A DNA stretch of 53,824 nt from Purshia tridentata (GCA_003254885.1 QANT01004601.1:1-53824), one strand, 5' to 3'; shown: positions 22,528 through 35,207, counted from the stretch's first letter. Made by a program: numbers and translations. Notes: generated by a model not told the origin, from the letters alone.

Positions 22528-24907
22528 CTAGCTAGCTAGACTACTGCAGATTAATTCTTCTTCGTTGTATGATTGTAATTTGTAAGATGGTTTAAATTTT
22601 ACTTTCACATTTTGAATATGGTTTGTGTAAATTTGATTTTTGAGAACAACAAGAATCTTTCTCTTTTGGTTTGCTTTTTAACTTGTCTAATTCACATTTA
22701 GTTAAACTAGAAAGAACCCTTTTGTTCTTTTATTTTTTTGTTTGTTTTGCAATGAAGGGAATTTCTTTAGAAAAAGTTGAAGGTGGAGCCATGGCCCATG
22801 GAGGTAACATGTATTCAGAGTTTGATACTTCTCTTAGAAGTTGTACGTTTAAATCAAATGGTGATATATTATATAGCAAATTATAAATAAATTAATAAAA
22901 TATTTAAAAATTACACATTAGTTAATATAATTTGAGTTTTCAAAATGGTTAATTTGACTCTTTCTTACCATATGTAATTTAGTTTATTACATTTTAGTTA
23001 ATGTTAATTATAATAGTATTTTGAAATAGTTTATTGACCTATTTGTAATATTAAATTTTTTTATTAATTTATTTGTAATTGGCCCTAAATTATATATATG
23101 TCTGTTTTCGACAGCTATAAAGTGAGAGCTCCTTAGTTTTAACCCAACAAGATTTCCAAAATGCTATGCTTGCACGCAAAATGACATGTGAGGCTTGAAG
23201 CATTTTTCCAAATAATTTAGGATTATCCGTCTACTTCCATCCAAACAAAGCAAAACAATCAAATACAATGGGACAACATTGATTCGATAAATCTTCGGCC
23301 ACTTCGATCTGTCCAATATGGCTTATGAATTCGGTCCAATCATGACCAAACACATTGATTACTACTTATGAATTGTATTCATCATGTGTTTAATGTATAC
23401 ATAATAAATATCATTTGCTATTATATGATAAGAGAGAGATAGGCACGTCAATATTGATATGGAAAGTTTCTTTTCCCTGTTATGTATTGACCTTGCAGTT
23501 ATGATTGGAAACAGAACTAAACTTGTTATCATTTATCAAAACTTATAATATGTCTTGCATTTAAAGTTATTGTACACATTTACCAATCAAACTTTTACAT
23601 TGTGTGCGTAAACACCACCCATAAAAACAAATTTGATTAATTACCACTCATACTTTGCCAATAGTGATCATATAGCACTTGCCGTTATATTATATCCAAA
23701 AAATGTAATGGTAGGTGCTACATTATTACTATTTGTGAAATATAAGTGTCAATTGGCCAAAAAAATATATTATGGATGATATTTACGAACACGGTACAAA
23801 ATTTGAGTGATAAATTTGCAGAAAACACTAAATTTAATTTTAAACTTCAAAATTCAAACAAAGCTCCACTGACTAAGGGATTAACATGGAATGTGCAAAG
23901 TTGTCAACTTTACGTTATATATATAAAGAAACCCAAAATAAAGGGTCATGGTTGTGAGTTGTGAATATAGATTGATAATGTTTTCTGTCCTCATATGCAA
24001 AATATAAAATGACTTGCTTTTTCATTTTATATTGACTTTATTGCTGGTATCTTTGTCCTCTTTTGAGGAGCGTGTAGTGTGTCACTTTCAGGAACTGATC
24101 TGAAAATCTAGGAAAGATTTAGTTTATAGATTAAAATAATGTTAAGACTCAGTGAGTCTACTCACAAACTTCAATTTCTTCAGGTTGGCGTAGTCACTGA
24201 AATGAAACCTGCCGCCCCAATAAAAAATGTTTTCGCATAGTTGCCCCAAAACATGTCATATTCACACACGCTTTAACACGTGCATGAACGTGTGTACATC
24301 TGTGAATTGATTATTTATTTATGCGATAATTAATATTTAGCGTCATGAAACCCGCTGAAAAATTGTTGAATACCCAATTACACCAAGAGTTCTCTGAAAT
24401 CGCTTAGTTGGAAACACGACAGAGCTCATGTTTCAAACATGGGTGATAGACGGACCTTTGGCCCCAAATCAAATGTACCAAAAACAAAACATGGGTGAAC
24501 GAGGACTAATGGAAAAAATAAAAACATGTTGAAGAAAGAAGTTTACCATTTTAGGGTTTGAATCTAGCTCATAACACTACCAATTCCACATTGTTACATA
24601 ACTTACGTGTTACATTATTTCAATCAATACATGAAGACTTTCAGAGTATCAGCAAACAAAGACATGAAGACTCCATATCTGCATACCACAAATTCAAATT
24701 CCCCATCTCTATGTTATCAGTAATTCCTTACAATAAAATCATCCTAAAGCCATAAGAATGTGTGATGAAACAGAGTTGCTAGACCTGAATAAATACTTAA
24801 TACAAAGCATATACATGACTATTATCATGGGAAGAACTTTCTGTCTAATCAATGCCAAAGAGGAAGAAGCAACAAATATAGTTTTGAGGCATTAGAAACG
24901 TATTGGT
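22528..24907. other. Intergenic region, no gene seen
   Basis: The AT-rich 3' flank of the zinc finger gene, followed by spacer to the 3' end of the MAM33-type gene. The short open frames at 22671-22886, 23746-23964 and 24558-24755 show no family resemblance. Confidence 0.55.
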
Positions 24908-26036
24908 CTATGCTTCCACAAACGACTTGACATTTCCCAGCCATTTGATATGTTCTATTCTGTCTTTGTTCAACATATAATGATGCAAGAATAGAGAAAG
25001 TTCATCATTAACTCCCCTTTCTTCTAAATAATCACTCAGCCTCTTTTGAATATTTCCATTCAACCTCCTGTCCAATAAAACGAAGCAAACAAAGTCACCA
25101 CCAAACCCAAGACTGCAAACTCATATACAAGTACAACCAACATTCTTGTGCTTCATTCATATACTTGCTGGCAAAATTAAAACAGGGCTTCACTCTCTAC
25201 AAGTCATAAACTTGACAATATATGAAATAGTACCTGAAATCAGGTCCCATATAAGGCTTAGCCAGCATTCTATCACGCTGAAGAACATAAACTTTCTGAA
25301 CCTCCAAACAGTCCGGCCAGGCCGAGCACACAAACTCCAAATCATTGGAACCATCCCCCTTGGAGATATCAACAAGCACACTAATGTGAAGACGCACGTC
25401 TTCCCCAGAGCTGTCATCTCCACTTTTGGGAACAGATTCATACCCATCAAACATGGTAGCTTCAATTTTAATATCTTCAGTGTCTCCAAATTTCCCTCTC
25501 ATTGTAATCCACAGCTCACCCGGCCGATCTTCCACCGTAAATGAATTGAATTTTGTAGGAGGCTATATTAATTTATTACATTTCCCGTCACAAAATTGGA
25601 ATAGAGACTACAATCTAACACCTAGAAATATCAAATATGACTAAACTTAATGGGAATTCAGAAACTAACAAACCCAATTGATCAAGCAAATAAAAATGGT
25701 TGCTTTCCGTAATTCTGTTGCCACATTTTCTTGGAAACCAAACAGAGCTAAAAAATGATAGAAATTAAGATGAGAAAGACCAACCTGTTGAGGAGGCGCG
25801 TATTCGGACTGGTAATCGATCTCGTTGCGGAGGATTCTAAGGATGTTAGCTTCCATTGGTGAAGTGGTAAGTGTCTGAGAAACGTAAGGTCTGTATTCGA
25901 AGAGAGAGGTTGGCATGGGTTTGCGCAATTGCAGCGGAGTATTTGGGTGGCGTTGAATGCCACTAATTAGGAATTTGGACGAACAAGAAGAAGCTAATCG
26001 AAGCGTACATTGAGCAGCTCGTATTAAACGAGCCAT
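24908..26036 (-). CDS. Mitochondrial glycoprotein family protein (p32/MAM33-like)
   Basis: A small acidic mitochondrial-matrix protein of the p32/gC1qR/MAM33 family; these form ring-shaped trimers and are linked to mitochondrial translation and oxidative phosphorylation. Exons (minus strand): 26036-25785, 25562-25234, 25067-24908, giving 246 residues, normal for plant members. The first exon encodes an Arg/Ser-rich, acid-free N-terminus (MARLIRAAQCTLRLASS) fitting a mitochondrial presequence. The core follows, with FTVEDRPGELWITMRGKFG, IKIEATMFDG and a Ser/Asp/Glu-rich loop. The C-terminal helices are encoded by exon 3 (RLSDYLEERGVNDELSLFLHHYMLNKD). The frame joins correctly across both introns (222 and 166 bp). 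The start at 26036 is preferred over the ATG at 26060 because it begins the presequence-like run. Telo-boxes and site II motifs upstream fit a housekeeping mitochondrial gene. Confidence 0.9.
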
Positions 26037-26072
26037 TGAAGCTGAAACAGAGAAGAACAAAGAAATTCTTCT

Positions 26073-26096
26073 TTAGGGTTTAAGGATTAGGGTTTT
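26073..26096 (-). promoter_or_regulatory. Two telo-boxes in the leader of the MAM33-type gene
   Basis: On the minus strand the sequence AAACCCTAA occurs at 26081-26073, and AAAACCCTAA at 26097-26088, within about 60 bp of the start codon. Telo-boxes of this form are common near transcription starts of plant genes for translation and organelle biogenesis. Confidence 0.6.
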
Positions 26097-26192
26097 GACT
26101 TTGGGTATACACCATACAGTGAAACTGAAATTGGGACGGAGAAGACGATGGATTTTTTATCCGGGCTTGAAACATGCAATCTATGTTATCAA

Positions 26193-26319
26193 TGGGCCTG
26201 AAGCCCGCCCAACTAAAATAATAGAAAAGACAACAGTTATGGGCTCAGTCAAATTCATAAGTGGGCCTGAGCAGAACAGTTTAAGGCCCAGATGTACAAA
26301 AAAATCCTTTGCCTGGGCC
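26193..26319 (-). promoter_or_regulatory. Site II-like TGGGCC/GGCCCA cluster
   Basis: TGGGCC or its complement occurs at 26193-26198, 26262-26267, 26285-26290 and 26314-26319, and TGGGCT at 26240-26245. Site II elements bound by TCP factors are well known in promoters of nuclear genes for mitochondrial proteins. Combined with the telo-boxes, this defines the likely proximal promoter of the MAM33-type gene. Confidence 0.6.
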
Positions 26320-26412
26320 TTAGGGGAGAGTAGCTGGTAGCCCTGCTTCAAAGTTAAAATGGATGTGAATAAATTTTTTACTAGGCTTGTCACTTGTTAA
26401 TTACTAGTCCTG

Positions 26413-26475
26413 ATTTCTTAATGTAAGTTGGTCAGGTTTTGGATTTCTTAATGCAAGTTGGTCAGGTTTTGGATT
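26413..26475 (+). repeat. 30-bp tandem duplication
   Basis: The unit beginning GATTTCTTAATG at 26413 recurs at 26443 with one or two changes and ends in GGTCAGGTTTTGG. The sequence that follows (to about 26650) includes a B-box-like AGTTCGACT and ends near an A run. That resembles an Au-type SINE tail, but no A-box was seen. Confidence 0.6.
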
Positions 26476-26649
26476 GCTCTCTAGTGATCACTAGTTCGAC
26501 TTCTCACGTGGCTAAGATATGAGAGATTTATCTCTTGAGAATTCTCTAATTATAGCATAGATAGTCTATCTTTGACCGGACTGGAGAGGAGATTAGTTAA
26601 AGTACGCGCAAACTGACTTGGACACCTATGACTACCTAACAAAAAAAGA

Positions 26650-28765
26650 TGTAGGGGTTCTAATAGCTGGTCTTATCTTTAAGGCTCATATTCATGCCAC
26701 AACTTTGTTTGCTAACCACCCAACCTGACGCATGAAGGATCGAAAGACTGAAAGTGATGGCAACAAAATTGCATACCCCTCATAATTCTATGCTTCATCA
26801 ACAATTCAGAATGCCTTAAAATAAAAATATCTATATATACATATATCAAATAAGACAAAATATAGTTAATGTACTCTTTTTGAGATAAAATATGTTACAT
26901 ATAAAATTTCACATTTGAAAAAAAAAAAAATTGGGATATTTAGATGAAAACCCCTTTAGTGGGTCCTGAAAGGTGAAACACCGACAGGGAGTTGGTGTAA
27001 TAATATGTTGAGGCCATCCCTTGAATTATAAGACATGAATAGGTGCAGTATGAGCACGCTACAAACATAATGAGAAATATGCAATACTTGATGGTGTTGG
27101 GGTTTCAAGGATTATAAATTCTAAAAAGAAAGATTTAGTTGTCGCGGATAATGAGATTTGCTCTCTGCACATGCATGCCTTACTTCAAAAGCAGTAAAGA
27201 TGTTGAGCATGCAATTCAACCATATATTTTATTTTAAAAACAAAAACAAAAACTTAACCAATTCTCACTCTCCACCCATAATGCATATGCACTCCCCAAA
27301 GTCTTCCTCGTCCACCTCTCTCTTTCTCTCTCTCTCATTATCTTATCTTCTCTTTGGGTATAGATATATATGCAACACACCGTACGTGCCAGAGTGGTTT
27401 TTCTTGTTAACCACCAACATATATATATATATATGCCATTATAAATTAAGAAACTCATTTCTCATTTATAAAGAAACTGGGGGCAATAAACTTCCCTAGT
27501 TGGAGATCTGTCACATAAATATGGATGATTTGACAGTTCTTGTTGTCGATTACATTTATGGGTGGTCAAATTTAGATATTTGAAATTTGAAATTTTTTGA
27601 GATTTCCATGATGTAAATGGCATGGATTTAGAATCCTGAGTCTTGCAAATAACATGGATCATATTAAGAATGATGATTTGTCATCTCACTAATTATTAAA
27701 TTGTACTATGCATACCTTAGTAGCATAAATGGTAGGTAATAAAGATACCACGTCGCCGTACTATTGAGTCTATGATTACTATTTAATTGAATTCTCCATT
27801 TATTTCCAAATAAAAAGGTTTGACATTATTTAAAGACAATGCTGATATATGATTATATCGTTGTCTAAGTTGTTCATATTTTAATTTAATATATCCTAAA
27901 AAGAGTTGGCAATAAAGCCAAAATATCTTAGTTGAAAAAAAAATAAAACCACTCTAAAAGACTACCTACGGTTCAATCCTAAATCATTTGGAATATAAGA
28001 GTTGCTCTTGCTTTGGCTTATATAGATACTATTTTTCAGATTTTTTCAACTGCTTATATTTAATTAATTATATGAGGTGTCAGCGAATACCTCACATAAT
28101 TAGTTAAATATAATTAGCTGAGAAGGTATCAATAGCATTATCCCGTTTGTATAATTCTATTTGAATTTTATATATACCACAAATTGTGAAACTTAAAAAT
28201 TCTTAAGAAAAATTACAATAATAATATTTAATATGTGATGTGACAAATAATGAGACTTAAAATAAATAATAATGACAAATCGCCAGTGTCTCCATTGTAC
28301 GAGACAATGGCTCGTGGTCGTGGATAAAAAAGCCAATCATGCGGCTAACGGTGTAACCCAAGTTCTACTTCATAGATTCTTCCTCTCCTTCTACTTCACT
28401 CTTCAGTCTTCACCCAAACTCAATAAATTATTTATTAAAAAATTAAATAAAAGAAAAGAAACTCACAATTCCCCATTTGTCCTTAAATTCCTCTGCTTTT
28501 CCCTAAATTTCCCCAGTTTCGTTCCCACTTTGGTGGCATTAAGCAACGTCAATTACATAAAAATACTAAAAATATTGTAATATTTTAACAGTCAGGTTAA
28601 GAATTTTAAATTTGTATTTCAAATAATGTGTTATTACATGTTATATACCTATTAAAAAAAAATTAGCCTTAAAGCAAGTCATATGAAAGAGATTAAAAAG
28701 TGATCAAGAGAGGATTTTAATTATTTAAATTTGAGTTAATTTCCAAACTTGGCTAGCACTATTTA
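26650..28765. other. Intergenic region, no gene seen
   Basis: AT-rich, with CT-rich and AT-repeat tracts near 27313-27343 and 27418-27435. A hairpin of 23-bp arms lies at 28056-28111. The open frames at 27158-27499 and 28272-28580 are low-complexity and lack family resemblance. Confidence 0.5.
28056..28111. repeat. Imperfect hairpin
   Basis: Left arm 28056-28078 and right arm 28089-28111 pair over 23 bp with two mismatches around a 10-base loop. Weaker pairing may extend to about 28022-28133. It could be a tiny MITE remnant. No target duplication was recognised. Confidence 0.55.
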
Positions 28766-29489
28766 GGCTTAGTTTGGTATTGCAGTGAGAAAAAACTGCA
28801 GTAAAGTAATACAGCAGTGAAGTAAAACAGCTGTGAAATAATGTTAGCCGAGTATTTGGTAAACTATATTTTCAAAAGTGCTGTGAGTACCAAAGTAGTA
28901 TAAAGGTATTTGGTAAATTATAATATAAAACTGCTATTACCGTTCATAATTACTAAAATGGATATAATGCTGAACGTTTTTTTGACTTATTTATTTGAAA
29001 AAAAAGAAAGCATTTTATTAGTTTATAATTTTTGGTCTACAAATTTATATATATTAGCATTAAAATTATAGACCACAAAACAAAATTATTAAATAAGTAT
29101 TCATATTATTTTTGTAAAAATATTTTAATTTTAATGGTACAAATAAAATATCATAATTAGTAATATCAATATAAAATAGTCATATTAAAAGTATATCCAT
29201 TATCACATAAATCATACATATATATCATAGTTAAAAAAAAGGATAATGATTGTCATTTTATTAAAAAAGTGAGAATAGATTGGGTAAAAATAAATTTGGC
29301 CACAATTTTCACTTACTACAGTTTTGAAAAGCAGGTTTCAAACTGTAGTGAATATCTGTAGTGAGTGACTTCAAATAGTCACTCACTACAGCTTTTGAAT
29401 TTTTACCAAATACTAAAACTGTTGTGAGTGACCTAGAATTGTCACTCACAACAGTTTTAGGGTCTCCCACTACAATCCCAAATGGAGCC
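28766..29489. mobile_element. Tourist-like (PIF/Harbinger) MITE with TTA target duplication
   Basis: The left end GGCTTAGTTTGGTATTGCAG and the inverted right end GGCTCCATTTGGGATTGTAG are imperfect terminal inverted repeats. TTA lies directly outside both ends (28763-28765 and 29490-29492), the target duplication used by PIF/Harbinger elements. The 724-bp interior is AT-rich and non-coding. Near the right end there are nested palindromes built on AGTGAGTGAC/GTCACTCACT (about 29350-29460). It is non-autonomous; no transposase frame is present. Confidence 0.75.
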
Positions 29490-29573
29490 TTATATTATTT
29501 TTATTAATTAATTGGTGTTCATGAAATTTGAAGTACTCTGACCAAAATAATATTGGGTTTTATTCACTAAACT

Positions 29574-30382
29574 TAGGGATGCACAAATATACCAAAAATC
29601 CGCTTACCGATTCAATTCGATCTGATCCGATCCGATCCGATCCGATCCGATCCGCAATTTGTGAATATTATACCGATCCATTCCGTAATTTTTCGTTTCT
29701 GGATATTGATCCGATCCAATTCGCAATTTGTGGATCGGATATAGATATCAATATTGAAAACTACGGATATATCCAATCCGATCCACAAATTATATATATA
29801 AAATTATTAATTAATTTATATACGTTTGTATATGTTTAATTCCTATTATAGAGTAAATCAAAACCCTTATTATAGTTTATAAACTATATATGTTACTATA
29901 TAGTTTAAGTTTAGGGTATTTTAAATTAGTTTGATAATGAAATCTATTATAAAAGTTATAAATATATATAGTATATAGCTTATTAAAGTTTATAGTTTAT
30001 AATATATAGTTTATAATAAAAGTTATAAATATATATAGTTATAGTTTATTAAAGTTTATAGTTTATAATATATAGTTTATTATAGTTCATATAGTAATAG
30101 TATATAGTTTATAACTTTTATATAGTATGTTGTGTAACTGTTAAATTAATNATTAATTTGAGGAATAATTTTTATGTTGTGTAATTGCTAAATTATTTTT
30201 ATGTTATTATTTGGATATTATCCGTTATCCGATCCGATCTGATCCTATTTTGTGAAGATCCGAACTTGTGGATATTTGAATTTATGGATCGGATATGGAT
30301 ATGAAAATAGTTATACCGTAAATTATGGATTGAATATGAATAATGGTTTATGGATTGGATAACTGATCCATGTGCACCCTTA
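29574..30382. mobile_element. hAT-like non-autonomous element rich in CCGAT repeats
   Basis: The ends TAGGGATGCACA (29574-29585) and, inverted, TAAGGGTGCACA (30371-30382) form short terminal repeats. Just inside are runs of CCGAT units (about 29626-29653) on the left and the complementary GGATCGGATATGGAT text on the right. The centre (about 29860-30120) is a degenerate tandem of TATAGTTTATAA-type units. One undetermined base lies at 30151. No matching 8-bp target duplication was recognised, so the hAT assignment rests on end sequence style only. Confidence 0.55.
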
Positions 30383-30984
30383 ATTATATGCATGGATGAT
30401 GAGATCCCATATAGTGTGCCTCATCTGTTGAAAGTAGCTACATAATCACTTCATTTGCTGACGTTGAGAGTCTTGGCCGAGAAAACTTGGTGAGCCTAAT
30501 TTACCACTTCCTGATTCACTTCTAAATCACATATGAGATGAGAAATCATATAGTAAATTTTAGGGTTTTAAAATTGGTGTTCAATTTCTTAATGAATCCG
30601 GAGTGATGAAATCGTAAAAAGAACTTTACTCGAACATGAAGTGATGAAATCATAACTTCATACCAATTAACTTGTCGTGTCAAAATTGTTGAATCTTTTT
30701 TTTTTTTGTCATGAAATCGTATTTCTTGTTTTTCAAGACAACATTAGCTATAGGTTTTCTTAATTTTAATTGCAAAAATTAAACAAGTGATTAATATTTT
30801 TATGAAATAGTAGGTGGAAAAATAAGACATAGGGTGGGAATAGTAGCACTCAAAATGTTATTGTCTCACCGTTACTTAAGTTTGATGCTTAGTACTATAT
30901 TTGTAGGACAACTATACTCTATATTGACAACGTACAAAGTTTGAATCTACACATAATTAGAGTAAATAACAACAATGGTCTTCA
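30383..30984. other. Intergenic, no gene seen
   Basis: AT-rich DNA between the hAT-like element and a tandem duplication. No supported gene or structured repeat. Confidence 0.5.
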
Positions 30985-31308
30985 AACTTTACTCATAATA
31001 AAGTGGTTTTTTTATTTTTTAAATTCTATAGTCTGCAAACTTTCACCTGTGTATCACTTATGTTAATTCCGTCAATTTCATCCACTTTTTTTTATTATTT
31101 TAGTCATGTGTTAAACATGTGAGTCACTTTTGAAAAGTAAAAATAACTTTACTCATAATAAAGTGGTTTTTTTTTTTTTAAATTCTATAGTCTGCGAACT
31201 TTCACCTGTGTATCACTTATGTTAATTCCGTCAATTTCATTTACTTTTTTTTATTGAATTTAGTCATGTCTTAAACATGTGAGTCACTTTTGAAAAGTAA
31301 AAATAATA
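30985..31308 (+). repeat. 161-bp tandem duplication
   Basis: The unit starting AACTTTACTCATAATAAAG at 30985 recurs at 31146. Both copies include TTTCACCTGTGTATCACTTA and AAACATGTGAGTCACTTTTG, with only a few differences plus variation in T-run length. High identity indicates a recent duplication. No reading frame is present. Confidence 0.9.
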
Positions 31309-31726
31309 ACTCATATTTTCTTAAAAATAATAAATCATCTTTTATTTCTTTTTCAAACGTGATATATATAATTAAAATTGATAAAAAAAATATAAATAAA
31401 ATTGATAAAATGTACGAAAGTGATACACAAATAAAAAACCATAAATTATATAATTAAAAAAAATTATAAACTAAAGTGATATTCCGATAACCATTCCTAT
31501 AATTTTCTCCGCATAATAATTAATAGCTAGAGCAACAACCCAAAATAATTAGTAACGTCACTGAAACGACAGATTTCTGTACTTTGGAGCGACTCATGAG
31601 TGATTTGCACATGGCCTCTGGGTCAACTTGGACTGCGTAAGTTGGTCACCCTTTAATAGTTGCTAAGCTACCTAGCCTATTGGCATTGCCTCATGTATAT
31701 CTTTGGATTCAAGTTTTGTTAGCACC

Positions 31727-31734
31727 TATATAAA
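31727..31734 (+). promoter_or_regulatory. TATA-like motif upstream of a 25-codon frame
   Basis: TATATAAA at 31727-31734 is followed 44 bp later by an ATG at 31778. The frame 31778-31855 encodes 25 residues (core MEWDYFFLVRHPIEG) and then stops. I do not recognise the peptide. It might be a small gene, a decayed first exon or chance. Confidence 0.2.
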
Positions 31735-31859
31735 CCTGCGTTGGACCAAAAACAACTTGTGCATGTCAGCTAAAAACATGCAAGGTATGGAGTGGGACTA
31801 CTTTTTCCTAGTTAGGCATCCAATTGAGGGAACATCATCTGAGACTGAGTCATGAATTC

Positions 31860-34800
31860 GAAGACCAATTATAAGTGCTTAGAAATTACTACTTGGATTT
31901 ATTTCTCTGAATTTTATTGCTGGGAAGAATCCATTTGTAAAGATTGAAGAGGGTGAAAGCCTACTAAATATTATGCTTAATTTATTGGTAGCAGTTCTTT
32001 TTTATAATTTTCTTTAATAATACTAGAGACACTTTCTCTTATAGTCTTATTCCAATTCAAATGTTATTTTTTTATTTATTCAATTTTTGACTTACATTGG
32101 ACGTTATATATTTGCAGCAAATAAAAAATTTACATGTCATCTACCACCTAGCCGAGTTGGGATTAATAAGTTGAATACAAGATGGTCCTTCTAGCATTAT
32201 TGTTATTATTATTATTATTTTTTTTTTTGTACTGCTCCCATTGAGTTGGGTTTTTGGTAAGTATTTTTGATTAATTTTTGAATGAACAAAATTTCAAATT
32301 ACAGGTGAAAATTGTGTCCCTCCCACAAAACAATAATGACTTTAACTTTCAACCTAATTTTTCAAAACCCCAAAAGACCTATTTATAACATTTCGGTATA
32401 AACCATTGCCAATCCGAGTTGGTACCATTTCTATCCTTCAAATAAATTTTTACTTGTATAAAATGATCATGAAAGTTGAGGTGATCTCAACCATAGAAAA
32501 AAGGGGCTTTATGTATGGAGAAGCTGGAATCCTATATGAAAATCCAAAAGAGCACTGAAATCACGAGCTAACAACCCATGCGATAAATTTTGGTTTAAAA
32601 TTTCAAGAAAGCAGAGATGGAAATGGAATTGAGGGTAGCACAATCACATAATGGATAGCTTTACCCAAAATCAAATGCCCAAAAAGAAGGAAAGCAAAAG
32701 ATGATTAAAGAGGGCCCCTAAAAAGATGCGCCACATGATTGGATCCTAAATATACGTGTCCTTGCTCTTTTTTGCCAGCCGCAGCTTTTTGGTTGCTACC
32801 CTAAACATCACCAACTTTTATGTCATCAATTAAAAACTTAAACAAACCCTTATTATGCGTTATACGGTTATACCCCCACTAAACACAACAATAATATAAA
32901 ATAATTAATAAGTACATAGGGTGGATGGTGATGAGAAATTCTTACATGTATGGTTGTTACTTGTTAGAAAAAGTTTTGAGCATCCAACTCAAAGTTAATA
33001 GTAATTAGAGATTTGGCCAAAAAAAAAAAAATAGTAATTAGAGAGATTCAACTTTTTATATTGTGTAGAATGAAAGAATTTAGACTTTTAACTTATAATT
33101 AATTGAAAATGCATAATTATTAGGCCTATTTCCTTGTAAATAACTATATAAGATTATAATTTTTTAATATAGAATAATACTCAACATTTCAACACCTCGC
33201 ACACATGTCATGTGTCTTCAGGCAAATAAATCAATAAATTACTAGAAGCATGTATGGTTATTAGGCCTAACATTTAAATGGTCGGCACTATTATGTCGAG
33301 CATTAGGCTCATATCGAATGGACCAACTCTCTAATAAGATCGTAAATACTTATTGAGACTCTCCACCATTTTATCCATCCATCAAATTGCTCCAACAATC
33401 AAATAAGAATGAAGGTATAAAATTCGGCAGGGTAAGTGAAAACTATTTGCGAATTGAAAAAGTACGTGAATGTTTTTTGAATCGAGAGTTGGAATAGTAG
33501 TTGGGATATAGTTTTCTGAAAATAGGCAGCATCAGTAGAAAGTAGAAAGAGAGTGTCACTTTGGCTTACAATCACTTTGGCTGTAAAAGCAGGTCGTCTT
33601 TTTCTTTTTGTAACTTTTGGACACTTGGTTTCCAGCAATGACTTTAACATATTTGGGAGTACGGGTTTGGCAATTAGCGCAAAACTCGCTTCGCTCTGAT
33701 TTGAATGCCAGACGTGCACATGGCGCTGGCTCTCATATATTCTGCTCCAACTTTTCGGATTCTGCGTACGTGCTCTCTACACTTGTTATCAACACGTGTA
33801 CGGTAATGGACCCTTAAAGGTTCATTTATATACTGCCATGTGTCTTTATTCAAGTAAAATTTACAATTTTTTAAAGCAAACATGACACGTTGCAGCTGTG
33901 TACCATACATGTGATACAACTATCTCAGTTAAAATATTTTATCATACTCCATTCAAATAACCATTGTTGCATAGTAGTAATTTTCGAGCACTCGGTGAGT
34001 AGTATTGAGCGGTCGATGTTGTTCACAAAATGCTTAGTGGGTTTCATATATGTCGCTTGAGTTTAGTAAAGTGGATTGGACTAGAAGTTAGCGCACTATA
34101 CTTTTAAAAAAAAAATTTCTAATTTTTTTCTATATCATTTAAATTTTATCAAAATTTTCGGTCATTAAATAATAATATCATATTAAAATTTGGATTATAT
34201 GTTAAGTTGAATCATCAAAACAATAGTCAATCATTTTTCTTTTTTAGTTGATCAGATACTAAGAAAATGAGCTACAATTAATTTGGGGCGAAAAATCATA
34301 TATGAAGCATACAATTTTTTCAGGGTTAATCAACTTGCTTCATAGTATTCTTGTATATTGTTGTTACTGCCATGTAGTCATAATAGAGTTCATAAAATTG
34401 TTTAGAATTTATAAAAGTTTCAGGCTTGAGAGTGAAAACCCTAGATCTGATAGACTAGGCACTAAAGTCTATCCAAATACTAACAAAGCAACAAATAAAA
34501 TAATTTTGTGACTATGACTTAGTGAAGAAGTACATGTATAATAAAATTTCATGCACTCAAAATTTAGTTTGTAAATAAAAGAAAAGGTTGTTTGACCGAT
34601 CAACCAATCGGGTTATCGATCGATCGGTGGAATATATGATGTTTTGGCTAAACTTCTGTCCATATTTTATGATTATATCCAACTATACCAGTCCAACACA
34701 AAATATTTGAACTAGAGTTTATTGGAATAAGATCCTCGACTAATATTTTTGGTGTTTGATATTATATTATCTCCAAAATTATGTCGTTTTAAGGTTTAAG

Positions 34801-35207
34801 AGTTAAATGCTTTGAGTTTAGGGTTTAATACTTAAAAGATAAATATATGAAAATATAAAATGACGTAATCTTAAATATAAATACAGGATAAAAAAAATAA
34901 AAAAGATCAATGGAAGGGAAGATATGGATTGAAGTTGATTACTACTTGATACATATAAAAGAAGAATAATGCTCGACTCCTACCCTAAACCAACCTCACA
35001 AACACGTACATTTTTATTTTAATCTTGTCATCTCATGTATAACTCAATTTTTTACTTATATAAAATGAAAATACCAAAAAGGCCGCGAATTTTTGATATA
35101 GGAATTCGAGGAGGTACTCCTTTGGAAAAGGAGCCACAAAGTACTTAACATGCATATATAATTTCAACACAACAAACCTATTGAATCAGTTTGGTAACAA
35201 TGGTAGA
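31860..35207. other. Intergenic, no gene seen
   Basis: AT-rich. The open frames at 33399-33719 (minus) and 33617-33817 (plus) overlap a slightly GC-richer patch (about 33640-33810) and have no recognisable family. CGATCGATCG-type text occurs near 34615-34626. Degenerate LTR-like text (GAGACTCTCCACC) appears near 33355-33367. Confidence 0.5.

Noticed and set aside
26390..26650. Au-like SINE
   Set aside because: The tail wording and a B-box-like AGTTCGACT are suggestive, but no A-box, no clear 5' end and no target duplication were seen.
33399..33719. 106-codon minus-strand frame
   Set aside because: No recognised family, Phe-rich and repeat-like tail, no core promoter, and an overlapping frame on the other strand is equally open.
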